This document shows, piece by piece, positions 57,126-64,000 of a DNA stretch of 64,000 nucleotides. The translations under genes and the position numbers were made by a program. Every line of letters begins with the position of its first letter. The first letter of the stretch is position 1. Origin of the DNA: JAYFRC01 sp034926415 (lineage in GTDB: Bacteria; Bacillota; Clostridia; Oscillospirales; Oscillospiraceae); contig JAYFRC010000043.1 in NCBI GenBank assembly GCA_034926415.1, positions 1 through 64,000 of the forward strand, read 5' to 3'. Under the pieces are notes generated by a model. That model made no database searches, was not told where the DNA came from, and saw only the letters and a list, made by a program, of their open reading frames with translations.

Positions 57126-57794
57126 TCAGCCCAGCAGGAATTCTCCCGCGAGGATAAGTTCGCCTGATTGCGTGTCAAAGCGCTTAACAACGCGGTAGTA
57201 CCCATGCGCGAGCGTCATGTACCGCCCGAAAGCTGTGAAACATATATGTTCCGACTGCCCCTTGGGTATATCGAGCGGACTCCAGTTTTCCTCATAGCCT
57301 TCGAGCTGGTCGACCTGGTACCATCGTCCCATGACCCTGCGCTCAAGCGTGTATGAATCGTCTGTTTGTATCGGCGCTCCCGTTTTGTTGTCGATAGAAA
57401 CAAAGATCTTCTCAAGATTTCCGGGCTCGTAATCAAGACCCAGAGCGTTGTTGAGTCCGTACGGCGTCGCGATGCATACAGATTTCGGAGCAGTGTCTGA
57501 AACAAGGCTCGTCACTTCCATCAAGAGCAAGTCCGTCGCGGACGGTTTCGTCGCCGATTGCTTGTCCGAGTGCTTCGCGCGCAATCTCCGGCCGGTAATT
57601 ATCGACGCGGCTACAGCATATATGAGAAACGCTTCAGAAATTGCGAAGTTGGCGCCGCTCGAAAAGAAATGATATTCTGCATGTCTGCCCCAAATATACA
57701 CCGCGGCCGCGACTGCCGTACAGCCTATAAGTATAGCAACATCAGCTTTGTTCTTTTTCAGAAATTGCGTAAACGCAATATGACGAGATTTCAT
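57126..57794 (-). CDS. Membrane protein with a C-terminal Ig-like (Big_14-type) domain, copy A
   Basis: A 222-residue protein with two hydrophobic segments (about 19-36 and 47-66) and a soluble C-terminal domain: QTDDSYTLERRVMGRWYQVD, then LDIPKGQSEHICFTAFGRYM and LAHGYYRVVKRFD, ending AGEFLLG. The same pattern (TDDSY.LE, W..V, ..Y..L.HGYYRVVK, .AEF) occurs in another gene of the window and in the Big_14 immunoglobulin-like family of Firmicutes. Last gene of the minus-strand block; a terminator follows. Function unknown. Confidence 0.78.
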   Translation of the reverse strand: MKSRHIAFTQFLKKNKADVAILIGCTAVAAAVYIWGRHAEYHFFSSGANFAISEAFLIYAVAASIITGRRLRAKHSDKQSATKPSATDLLLMEVTSLVSDTAPKSVCIATPYGLNNALGLDYEPGNLEKIFVSIDNKTGAPIQTDDSYTLERRVMGRWYQVDQLEGYEENWSPLDIPKGQSEHICFTAFGRYMTLAHGYYRVVKRFDTQSGELILAGEFLLG

Positions 57795-57881
57795 TGCTTC
57801 ACCGCCAAACCAAAAATCGCCTGAGAGCGGCGTGCGGCCATTGTCACGCCTCGCAGCGGACGGGATTCCAGTCCCGAAACG

Positions 57882-58469
57882 TTATTTAAATTCGCGCATG
57901 GCGACAACGCCATTTTCGGCGACGACCGTCACTTCGAACGGGCCGCTGCCGGAAAGCTGCGGCAGAGTCGAGTTTGAGCAGTTCCAGTAAAGCGACATGA
58001 AATTCACGTTTCCGCCGTCGTCCGGCGCGAAGGCTGTGGCTAGCGCAACGGCATTCGCATCCTTGTACACGGAGGAAATATCGCCGCGGCAGGCGTCGTC
58101 TAAGTAGTCGTAAACGGATATGACGAAGTTGATTCCCCATTTTTGTATCGCGTCGGAGGCATTGTCGCTATCGTCACGGTAGCCGTAAAAATCTCCGTTC
58201 GCCGTGCAGACCGCCGCGACCTTTTCAATAGCGTCGCGCGCGTCGTAAAGCGCGGACGCGTCGCCCGTCTGTTTGTAGTCGCCGAGCGACTCGCCGCATG
58301 CGGCGAGGTTGTTATAGACGAGGTCGTGCGAGCGCTGAACACCCTCGCTGCCCGCCGTGAATTTCCCCGCCAGCGCGAATCCGAGCAGCGCGCCCGCGAC
58401 AAGGAACACGGCCGCCGTGACAATAAACGCGACGTAAGTTTTGCGTTTTTTGTTTTCGGTTTCGGACAT
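57882..58469 (-). CDS. Membrane-anchored extracytoplasmic protein, function unknown
   Basis: A 195-residue protein with a basic N-terminus and one span (about 12-34), then an Ala-rich helical stretch and a small C-terminal beta domain (PFEVTVVAENGVVAMREFK). Two conserved-looking Cys-containing segments (NLAACGESLGDYKQTGD; AAVCTANGDFYGY) lie in the helical part. AAAGGAG is 9 bases before the ATG. I recognise no family. It sits between copy A of the Ig-like protein and the SurA-like protein. Confidence 0.7.
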   Translation of the reverse strand: MSETENKKRKTYVAFIVTAAVFLVAGALLGFALAGKFTAGSEGVQRSHDLVYNNLAACGESLGDYKQTGDASALYDARDAIEKVAAVCTANGDFYGYRDDSDNASDAIQKWGINFVISVYDYLDDACRGDISSVYKDANAVALATAFAPDDGGNVNFMSLYWNCSNSTLPQLSGSGPFEVTVVAENGVVAMREFK

Positions 58470-58515
58470 AAATGATTCTCCTTTGATTTTTTCGCACGGG
58501 CGACTGTGACAAACT

Positions 58516-59163
58516 TCAGGATACCGTTATGTTTTCAGCTTCAATTAGCTGAGCGACAAAGTCATTGTATTTCCCCTCAATAACGGCATCTGCAGCGTTG
58601 CTGTACGCGCCGTTTGCCGCGGCGAGCTTTGGGCGTTCGTTTTCATAGAACGCATTTTTGAAATTTGCTATCGTCTCATACGTTTTCATTGTTTCGCGCT
58701 GAGATTCCCAATACTCATCTTCGGTCATACCGGCGCCGGAAAGAAATGCCTTGAAGTCGCCGCTGTTCGACGCTTTTGCCATGTCGCTTTTCTGAACGTC
58801 AATCAGATTGTCAATATATTCGTCGGTTACCTGATACCCCTGTTCTACGGCATAATTATATATTGTGTATTTCGCTGTCAGCTGGTCGAGAGCCATGCTG
58901 TACGCTTCTTTTTGGTCGTGTCCCGCGAGGATGTTTTCCTTTGTAAGCGCGTCGAGCTCGCTTTTTTGTATAGTGAAATCGTTGGCTTCGACCGCTGTTT
59001 CATCGTTGGCGGAGGCCTTATTGGCCCCGTACTCTTTTTCAATCTGGCCGTACTGATAATAAACCGACTGCGGATCATTCTTATCGACGTTTCCGTAGGC
59101 GAGGGCTAAGACGGCAATGCCGCACAGCGCCGCGGCAGCGATGCAGCGATATCTTGTTTTCAT
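58516..59163 (-). CDS. Exported SurA-N-like protein
   Basis: A 215-residue protein with a signal peptide or anchor (CIAAAALCGIAVLALAYG) and a helical body resembling the N-terminal chaperone part of SurA/PrsA-type proteins: FTIQKSELDALTKENILAG, AYSMALDQLTAKYTIYNYA, VTDEYIDNLI and MTEDEYWESQRETMKTYETI. The isomerase domain is absent. It may assist folding of the other exported proteins of the block. AAGGGAG lies before the ATG. Confidence 0.72.
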   Translation of the reverse strand: MKTRYRCIAAAALCGIAVLALAYGNVDKNDPQSVYYQYGQIEKEYGANKASANDETAVEANDFTIQKSELDALTKENILAGHDQKEAYSMALDQLTAKYTIYNYAVEQGYQVTDEYIDNLIDVQKSDMAKASNSGDFKAFLSGAGMTEDEYWESQRETMKTYETIANFKNAFYENERPKLAAANGAYSNAADAVIEGKYNDFVAQLIEAENITVS

Positions 59164-59202
59164 ATCTTTACTCCCTTCCGGCTTAGATCCGCGTCTTCAT
59201 TT

Positions 59203-59236
59203 ATGGACGGGACTCCGTTGATGGAGTCCCGTCCAT
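59203..59236. terminator. Hairpin between the SurA-like gene and Ig-like copy B
   Basis: Perfect 14-bp stem ATGGACGGGACTCC with its complement, 6-base loop; TTTTA on the plus side. It splits the minus-strand block into two likely transcription units. Confidence 0.7.
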
Positions 59237-59300
59237 TTTATTGTATACATAATGCCTATTTCCCGGGAAGCGCTATGATCGTCGGGGTTAGCAGTGCAGG

Positions 59301-59876
59301 CTAAAACATAAATTCCGCTGCGAGAGTCAGTCTTTCGTCTTTCACAGAGAATTCCTTAACCACCCGGTAATAGCCATGTTCGAGGGCATCATAGCGCCCA
59401 GATGTATGAACACAAATATCGCGTGTTTCGTCGGGAGCGAGCTTTAAACATTCAAAGTCCGGCGCAGCTTCCGGGGTGAGCTTTACCGCGTACCACTTTT
59501 TAGAAATCCGCATTTCAAGGTCATATGAATCGTCGGTTTCAATATCCGCAGCTGTGCCGTTATGTACCGTGATGTAAATTTTATCAATGCTGTCCAATTT
59601 GTCGCCGTGGACAAAGCTCCGCACTTTCATTGTAAGCGCATCACTTTTGCTGAATATCCGCGAGGACAGGGCTCCATAGTAATTCGCGATGTATTTCTCC
59701 TGGCGTTTTTTTGAAAATATAATTTGCACGATACAATAGGCTATCGCGCAAATAGCAATTGCCATAAGCAGCCGGGGATGGCGCGTTCTTAGCAAGCCAA
59801 TAGAGAACAAAAGCAATATAATTTGGACAATATAAACGACTATATAATCATAACCATATCGCTTGAGTTTTTTCAT
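59301..59876 (-). CDS. Membrane protein with a C-terminal Ig-like (Big_14-type) domain, copy B
   Basis: A 191-residue paralogue of the protein at the end of this block. Two spans at about 13-30 and 34-53, then the soluble domain with IETDDSYDLEMRISKKWYAV, LKLAPDETRDICVHTSGRYD, LEHGYYRVVKEFS and the end LAAEFMF. The N-terminal halves of the two copies differ, the C-terminal domains align throughout. It follows the 283-residue secreted protein after 6 bases, so the two are co-expressed; an immunity or anchoring role toward that protein is conceivable but unproven. Confidence 0.76.
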   Translation of the reverse strand: MKKLKRYGYDYIVVYIVQIILLLFSIGLLRTRHPRLLMAIAICAIAYCIVQIIFSKKRQEKYIANYYGALSSRIFSKSDALTMKVRSFVHGDKLDSIDKIYITVHNGTAADIETDDSYDLEMRISKKWYAVKLTPEAAPDFECLKLAPDETRDICVHTSGRYDALEHGYYRVVKEFSVKDERLTLAAEFMF

Positions 59877-59882
59877 TTTACA

Positions 59883-60734
59883 TTAACTCCAACTTACAAT
59901 GTCAAAAACATCATTTCCCCACATACGCTCATAAAAAAGATTTGCAAAATTACTGTTATGAGAAGTGTAATTGGAATAGGCGTAATAATCTCCATCATAT
60001 TCGGTCGTTCCATTGCCATTACTATCAGAGAAAGCATACTTTGTGCCTTCAATATAAATTGTTCTATTTCCACTTGCTTGCCATTTCATCAACGTACCGT
60101 GAGCACTCACATAGCTACCATTAGAAATTATAAAATTCGTTGCAGTTACTGATACTCCAGCAGCTACCAAAATCCAATTAGCGGCAGCTCCCGCGATAGC
60201 TCCAGGAAGTCCAAGTGCTGTGACAAGTATGCCTGCAAGTTCTGTAATGCTTGCATATTTTCCTTGTGGTCTGTATGAAGGCGTATTAAATAATGTTGAA
60301 TAGTACTTGAGTGAAATATTACGTGTTCCTGCAGCCATTCCCTGTATATAATATCTATATGTAATAGTTCCTGCATTTTTATATGTTTCTGAACTTGCGT
60401 TTAGATTGATATTTGCCTCGCTTTTAACATTACATACTTTTTGAGATATAATATTATTATTTCCGTCACTTGTAGTGACTGTTCCGGTACTCCTATCGAC
60501 ATAAGTTTTTTCAACGATACTCCCATCTCTTATCATATAAATGCATGCATCGCCGTTAGCATAATCTTCTGTTTTAAGTTCATATGTAGACTCAGAGTCT
60601 GACTGCAAAAATTGAGAATTTGAATTTACACTAAATATCTGGTAGCTTTCATTCTCGTTCTCCGTTGCCATTGCCGGAACTGCAAGGGCGGCGATCATTG
60701 CCAGAGACAAGATAATTGATATAATCTTCTTCAT
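59883..60734 (-). CDS. Secreted protein of unknown function, AT-rich gene
   Basis: A 283-residue protein with a classical signal peptide (MKKIISIILSLAMIAALAV, cleavage after AMA). The mature part has an Asn/Ser/Tyr-rich character, a hydrophobic segment at about 165-205 (ELAGILVTALGLPGAIAGAA then ANWILVAAG) and a C-terminus with YYAYSNYTSHNSNFANLFYE. The middle hydrophobic, Gly/Ala-rich segment recalls pore-forming or bacteriocin-like proteins, but I know no matching family. AAAGGAG precedes the ATG by 10 bases. Base and codon use are much more AT-rich than in the flanking housekeeping genes, a sign of recent transfer. Confidence 0.7.
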   Translation of the reverse strand: MKKIISIILSLAMIAALAVPAMATENENESYQIFSVNSNSQFLQSDSESTYELKTEDYANGDACIYMIRDGSIVEKTYVDRSTGTVTTSDGNNNIISQKVCNVKSEANINLNASSETYKNAGTITYRYYIQGMAAGTRNISLKYYSTLFNTPSYRPQGKYASITELAGILVTALGLPGAIAGAAANWILVAAGVSVTATNFIISNGSYVSAHGTLMKWQASGNRTIYIEGTKYAFSDSNGNGTTEYDGDYYAYSNYTSHNSNFANLFYERMWGNDVFDIVSWS

Positions 60735-60795
60735 TTTTATGTTACTCCTTTATTGCTTATTTGGCAAATTTTAACTTTTTACATTATGCGTGAAA

Positions 60796-61197
60796 TCACG
60801 TATTTACGACTAAGCTTTTTTCAATCGTGTCACACTGACCGCCGGAATATATTTGTGCTGTAATTTCAAGTTTGTAGGTCTTTCCCGATAGAATGGTACA
60901 TGGCTCGCTTTTATATAACGAACTGTAGCTTGAGCTTGCAGACATGGAATCAATTTCCTTATATCCAAAAAGCTGCTTTTGATAAAGAGTAGCAGACATC
61001 TCAATATTTGATGTATCTGACGGCGCGGACACCACCACCGAATAATTCTGGGTGGAATAGCTAACGGATCCGTTGATAAGGGTTTCATTCAGATTGTTGG
61101 TATGATATTCGGATGCGAGCGCACAGGTCATCAAACTAAGCGCCATAAGGACCGTCATGAGGACTGAAAAAATTCTCGGCATGGTTTTACTTTTCAT
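60796..61197 (-). CDS. Small secreted protein, function unknown
   Basis: A 133-residue protein with signal peptide (FSVLMTVLMALSLMTCALA) and a mature beta-rich domain of about 105 residues (LINGSVSYSTQNYSVVVSAP, NIEMSATLYQKQLFGYKEID, CTILSGKTYKLEITAQIYSG). Two cysteines could form a disulfide. It lies 60 bases upstream of the larger secreted protein and shares its AT-rich composition. No family recognised with confidence. Confidence 0.7.
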   Translation of the reverse strand: MKSKTMPRIFSVLMTVLMALSLMTCALASEYHTNNLNETLINGSVSYSTQNYSVVVSAPSDTSNIEMSATLYQKQLFGYKEIDSMSASSSYSSLYKSEPCTILSGKTYKLEITAQIYSGGQCDTIEKSLVVNT

Positions 61198-61395
61198 TTT
61201 GCATTCTTCCTTTGTTTTTATTTATTGGGAGTGTCATCTTTTAACTCATAACTCATTTTTTCTTTTTCTTTGGCACTCTCTAAAAAACAGAACAGAATGT
61301 TGGCGCTTTTTGTGACAGGATTTCTTTAAAATTTACCCTGTTTTCAAAAGTTTGTAATATTAAACAAATAGAAATGCCTGCTTTTGTATAAAAAT
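61198..61395. other. AT-rich gap within the accessory block
   Basis: No gene. Probably carries the promoter of the secreted-protein genes on the minus strand; no clear consensus was found, which would fit an alternative sigma factor. Confidence 0.4.
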
Positions 61396-61427
61396 ACACC
61401 CGGATTGACAGGCACCAATCCGGGTGT
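61396..61427 (-). terminator. Terminator after the DUF4367 gene
   Basis: Perfect 12-bp stem ACACCCGGATTG with its complement; on the minus strand followed by ATTTTTATA. Confidence 0.85.
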
Positions 61428-61443
61428 GTTTTCTTTATAATAA

Positions 61444-62157
61444 TCAATAAAGATTTTCAGCTATTTTATAGATATCAGATAGAGAAATATTTCCTTCCGC
61501 ATAAATCGTATTTTCAACCCCATCGCTTGCCCAAATCATAACATAACCTTTGTGCTTTTGGAATGTACCAAGGTATGCCTTTGCACCATTGAATGTTATT
61601 TTGTCGTATGTTGTATGTTCGTTATCCATCCATGTCATTGAGCCGTTTTGGAGGATTCGGACCTGAATATCAAGTGCTTTTGAACCGTCCTCGCTTTGAT
61701 ATGCATAATAAAAACTGCCGTCGCTTTCCGTTGCGGACGCCGCGTCGTTAAAAACCAGGCCTTCCGGTATATAATGCGGGCCGTAACCATCTGGAAGCGC
61801 TGTGAGCGGGTCTCCCTGAATCTCAAATCTTATTCCCATATCCCTGTTCGTCCACTCGATTATCGTATTTACAACGGCATTGCGGACGTCGGACGACGCG
61901 AGCATCAGGCAGGAGAAAAGCGCCATCGCTATCGCGGCGACCAGGAGCGCCTTCCTTATTATCCGCGCGGGGCGGACGCGGTGCTTGTGGGACTTCATTT
62001 TTTCAAGAAGCGCCGACAGCTTTGCGTCGAGAGCCGACATATCCGGGTACATGGTTTCAAGCTCGCTCGGGCGCGGGAGTTGCTCCATCTCGCGGCGCGC
62101 GTTTTCGCGGAGAGCAAAGTCGAGAGCGAGATCGAAAGATACGTTGTTCTCATTCAT
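61444..62157 (-). CDS. DUF4367 membrane protein, probable anti-sigma factor
   Basis: A 237-residue protein: a cytoplasmic N-terminus of about 70 residues (FDLALDFALRENARREMEQL, SALDAKLSALLEKMKSHKHR), one span (about 85-103, ALLVAAIAMALFSCLML) and an extracellular DUF4367 domain ending YIPEGLVF, GYVMIWASDGVENTIYAEGN. The layout and the overlap with an ECF sigma gene indicate an anti-sigma factor. I prefer the ATG of MNENN over an in-frame TTG four codons earlier. Confidence 0.83.
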   Translation of the reverse strand: MNENNVSFDLALDFALRENARREMEQLPRPSELETMYPDMSALDAKLSALLEKMKSHKHRVRPARIIRKALLVAAIAMALFSCLMLASSDVRNAVVNTIIEWTNRDMGIRFEIQGDPLTALPDGYGPHYIPEGLVFNDAASATESDGSFYYAYQSEDGSKALDIQVRILQNGSMTWMDNEHTTYDKITFNGAKAYLGTFQKHKGYVMIWASDGVENTIYAEGNISLSDIYKIAENLY

Positions 62158-62689
62158 CGGCTTTTGCAATCCTTTCTTTAACCATAGCGCGTCCGCGCTG
62201 TATGCGCTTCCTCACAGTGACTTCCGAAATGTTGAGCATGGAGCTTATCTCAGACGTTTCAAGACCGTTTGCATGCAGCTCGAGCGGAATGCGGTAACTC
62301 TCCGGCAGATTTTTGACTATCCCGATTATGCGCTCCAGAGCGTCGGCGGATACGACGGCGCCCGCAGTATCGGCGTCCGAAGGCGTGTCGCCCGGCACGT
62401 CCTCACCGGAATATTTCTTTTCCTTATCAAGAATGTTGAGCGCGCGGGAGCGGGCGCACAGCACAAGGTAGCGCGCCGCTTTGCCGCTTTCGCCGGAGCG
62501 GAATTTATCAAAATGTTCGGCCGCGTACATAAAGACTTCCTGCGCCGCGTCCTGCGCGCTTTCTTCATTTCCGACAGTTTTGCGTGCCACATAAAATACG
62601 AGGCGTTTGTACTTTTCATAAAAAGCGACGAACTCCGACCGTTCTTCGTCGCTTTCGAGCACGGCAAGACAAAGCTCTAACGAAAACAA
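62150..62689 (-). CDS. ECF-type RNA polymerase sigma factor
   Basis: Sigma-70 family factor of about 179 residues. Region 2 reads EFVAFYEKYKRLVFYVARKT, DAAQEVFMYAAEHFDKF; region 4 reads NLPESYRIPLELHANGLETS and EISSMLNISEVTVRKRIQRG. I start at a TTG 9 bases after TTGGGGGC; a longer in-frame reading to 62737 would begin at a TATAGT that looks like its -10. Followed with an 8-base overlap by the DUF4367 protein, its likely antagonist. The exported proteins further along the same strand are candidate targets. Confidence 0.86.
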   Translation of the reverse strand: MFSLELCLAVLESDEERSEFVAFYEKYKRLVFYVARKTVGNEESAQDAAQEVFMYAAEHFDKFRSGESGKAARYLVLCARSRALNILDKEKKYSGEDVPGDTPSDADTAGAVVSADALERIIGIVKNLPESYRIPLELHANGLETSEISSMLNISEVTVRKRIQRGRAMVKERIAKADE

Positions 62690-62870
62690 GCTGCTGCCCC
62701 CAATCCAAAACAGTATGGTATTACTATACTTTAGCACATCCGAAAGAATTTTGGGAGCTTATTTTCGTGTCCATATAATATAACGGCGCGCGGGGAATTT
62801 TGTGACGGAAATCTTAAAACATTTTTATTTGACGGAGAACAAAGCGGCGCCCGATGAAGAAGGGGCGCAA

Positions 62871-62899
62871 AAAAGAGCGCGTTTTTAACGCGCTCTTTT
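62871..62899 (-). terminator. Terminator after gapdh
   Basis: Perfect 13-bp stem AAAAGAGCGCGTT with its complement and TTT loop; on the minus strand followed by TTTGCG after the paired T run. Confidence 0.88.
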
Positions 62900-62920
62900 T
62901 ATAGGCAGTATTGAAAAATT

Positions 62921-63934
62921 TTACTTGTGGTCGACGGAGTACATATACTGGATGAGGTCGACGACCTTGTTGGAATAGCCAGCCTCGTTGTCGTACCATG
63001 CCACGAGCTTCACGAACTTGTCGGTCAGGGCGATGCCGGCCTTCGCGTCGAACACGGAGGTGCAGGTCTCGCCGGTGAAATCGGAGGAGACGACGGACTC
63101 GTCCGTGTAGCCGAGGATACCCTTGAGTTCACCCTCGGAAGCCTTCTTCATCGCCGCGCAGATCTCGTCGTAGGAAGCGGGCTTTTTGAGCTGGACGGTC
63201 AGATCGACGACGGATACGTCGAGCGTGGGAACGCGGAGCGACATGCCGGTCAGCTTGCCGTTGAGCTCGGGGATGACCTTGCCCACGGCCTTGGCGGCGC
63301 CGGTGGAGGAGGGAATAATGTTGCCGTTGCTGGCTCTGCCGCCGCGCCAGTCCTTCTTGGACGGGCCGTCGACTGTTTTCTGCGTGGCGGTTACGGCGTG
63401 GACGGTGGTCATGAGGCCCATCTCAACGCCGAACGCGTCGTTGACGACTTTGGTAAGCGGAGCGAGGCAGTTGGTGGTGCAGGAAGCGTTGGAGACAAAG
63501 GTCATCGAGGGATCGTAAGTCTTGTTGTTGACACCCATGACGAACATCGGGGTGTCGTCCTTGGACGGAGCGGACATGACGACTTTCTTCGCGCCTGCGT
63601 CGATGTGCGCCTGACTCTTCTCCTTGGTCAGGTTGATGCCGGTGGCTTCAACGATGTACTCGGCGCCGATTTTGCCCCAGGGAATGTTCTTTGCATCCAT
63701 TTCGTTAAAGACCTTTATCTCGTGGCCGTTGACGACGATAGCATCGGCCTTGGCCTCGATAGTGCCTTTGAAACGGCCGTGAACAGAGTCATATTTCAGC
63801 ATATAAGCCATATAGTCGGGGGTTATGAACGGGTCGTTGACACCGACAAACTCGACGCCGGAGCGATCGATACCCGCGCGCAGGACGAGGCGGCCTATGC
63901 GGCCAAAGCCATTGATGCCGATTTTGATACTCAT
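62921..63934 (-). CDS. gapA: Glyceraldehyde-3-phosphate dehydrogenase
   Basis: Glycolytic enzyme of 337 residues. NAD-binding GINGFGRIGRLVLRA, Asp34 in VGVNDPFITPDYMAY (favouring NAD over NADP), catalytic Cys152 in SNASCTTNCLAPL, His in TTVHAVTATQ and the end WYDNEAGYSNKVVDL. The region VNDPFITPDYMAYMLKYDS is more like the class found in eukaryotes and some enteric or gut bacteria than the Bacillus GapA type (VNDL). AAGGAGG lies 8 bases before the ATG. Monocistronic here, whereas many Firmicutes have gapA with pgk-tpi. Confidence 0.97.
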   Translation of the reverse strand: MSIKIGINGFGRIGRLVLRAGIDRSGVEFVGVNDPFITPDYMAYMLKYDSVHGRFKGTIEAKADAIVVNGHEIKVFNEMDAKNIPWGKIGAEYIVEATGINLTKEKSQAHIDAGAKKVVMSAPSKDDTPMFVMGVNNKTYDPSMTFVSNASCTTNCLAPLTKVVNDAFGVEMGLMTTVHAVTATQKTVDGPSKKDWRGGRASNGNIIPSSTGAAKAVGKVIPELNGKLTGMSLRVPTLDVSVVDLTVQLKKPASYDEICAAMKKASEGELKGILGYTDESVVSSDFTGETCTSVFDAKAGIALTDKFVKLVAWYDNEAGYSNKVVDLIQYMYSVDHK

Positions 63935-63968
63935 TGCAGTTCCTCCTTGAAATTTATTGGAGTTTAGG

Positions 63969-63993
63969 ATTTTACCATGATGAATTTTACCAT
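63969..63993 (-). promoter_or_regulatory. Direct repeat with extended -10 in the gapdh promoter
   Basis: ATGGTAAAAT occurs twice on the minus strand with a 15-base period (63969-63978 and 63984-63993); each includes a TGG-TAAAAT extended -10. The -35 may lie beyond the window edge. Confidence 0.45.
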
Positions 63994-64000
63994 AATATTA

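Noticed and set aside
62927..63967. 346-codon open frame opposite gapdh
   Set aside because: Antisense shadow; no family features.
1..64000. tRNA, rRNA, tmRNA, CRISPR array, transposase or prophage genes
   Set aside because: No GGTTCGAATCC-type T-arm outside coding genes, no spaced repeats, and no transposase or phage protein among the readable frames.

Overview
The window looks like a chromosomal segment of an endospore-forming, low-oxygen Gram-positive bacterium of the class Clostridia, most likely an Oscillospirales-type gut relative. This rests on a stage II sporulation protein P gene, a yaaO-holB-yaaT cluster, pyruvate phosphate dikinase, a split transketolase, a short-chain fatty acid transporter next to general carbon metabolism, a VanW/G5 wall protein, frequent TTG and GTG starts with strong AGGAGG sites, and sigma-A-like promoters with 17-base spacers. 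The DNA is GC-rich by eye except for a clearly AT-richer patch near 59.3-61.4 kb. No rRNA, tRNA, CRISPR array, phage gene or transposase was seen.

Layout, left to right. 0-8.8 kb: edge of an AtoE-type fatty acid transporter, glyS, the two-gene transketolase, a DpnI-type methyl-directed restriction enzyme with a small partner ORF between two nearly identical terminator hairpins, exonuclease III, a lactonase-like metallo-hydrolase and a MATE pump. 8.8-20.7 kb: a membrane-anchored M23/LysM/G5 wall hydrolase, yaaO-holB-yaaT, a P-type ATPase, a zinc-ribbon membrane protein, HU, spoIIP and an EamA exporter. 20.8-31.4 kb: metG, ppdK, a LysR regulator divergent from an acetyl-CoA acetyltransferase, a lipoprotein and pyrG. 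31.6-42.6 kb: a VanW protein, then xanthine phosphoribosyltransferase with a complete BMP-type (nucleoside/purine) ABC importer, then a Crp/Fnr regulator heading an NMT1-like ABC importer. 42.6-49.8 kb: minus-strand housekeeping (prmA, mnmE, pnp, rpsO) with a lipoprotein and the tail of a decayed paralogue. 49.9-53.9 kb: a YtrA-like GntR repressor with its ABC exporter, and a wall amidase.

54-62.7 kb is the least understood part. An HD-GYP/DUF5317 pair lies next to a 25-residue signal-peptide-like ORF and a conserved unknown protein. It is followed by an accessory block in which an ECF sigma factor and a DUF4367 protein precede six small exported or membrane-anchored proteins, two of them paralogues with a shared C-terminal Ig-like domain. 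The window ends in gapdh.

The most useful regulatory observations are two exact WalR-type boxes (TGTWAH-N5-TGTWAH) in front of two unlinked cell-wall genes, a string of GTAC half-sites in the GntR promoter, and a TGTCTCA-N2-TGAGACA operator in the Crp/Fnr promoter. Coordinates, motifs and translations were read by eye. Family names come from recalled protein families, not from a search.
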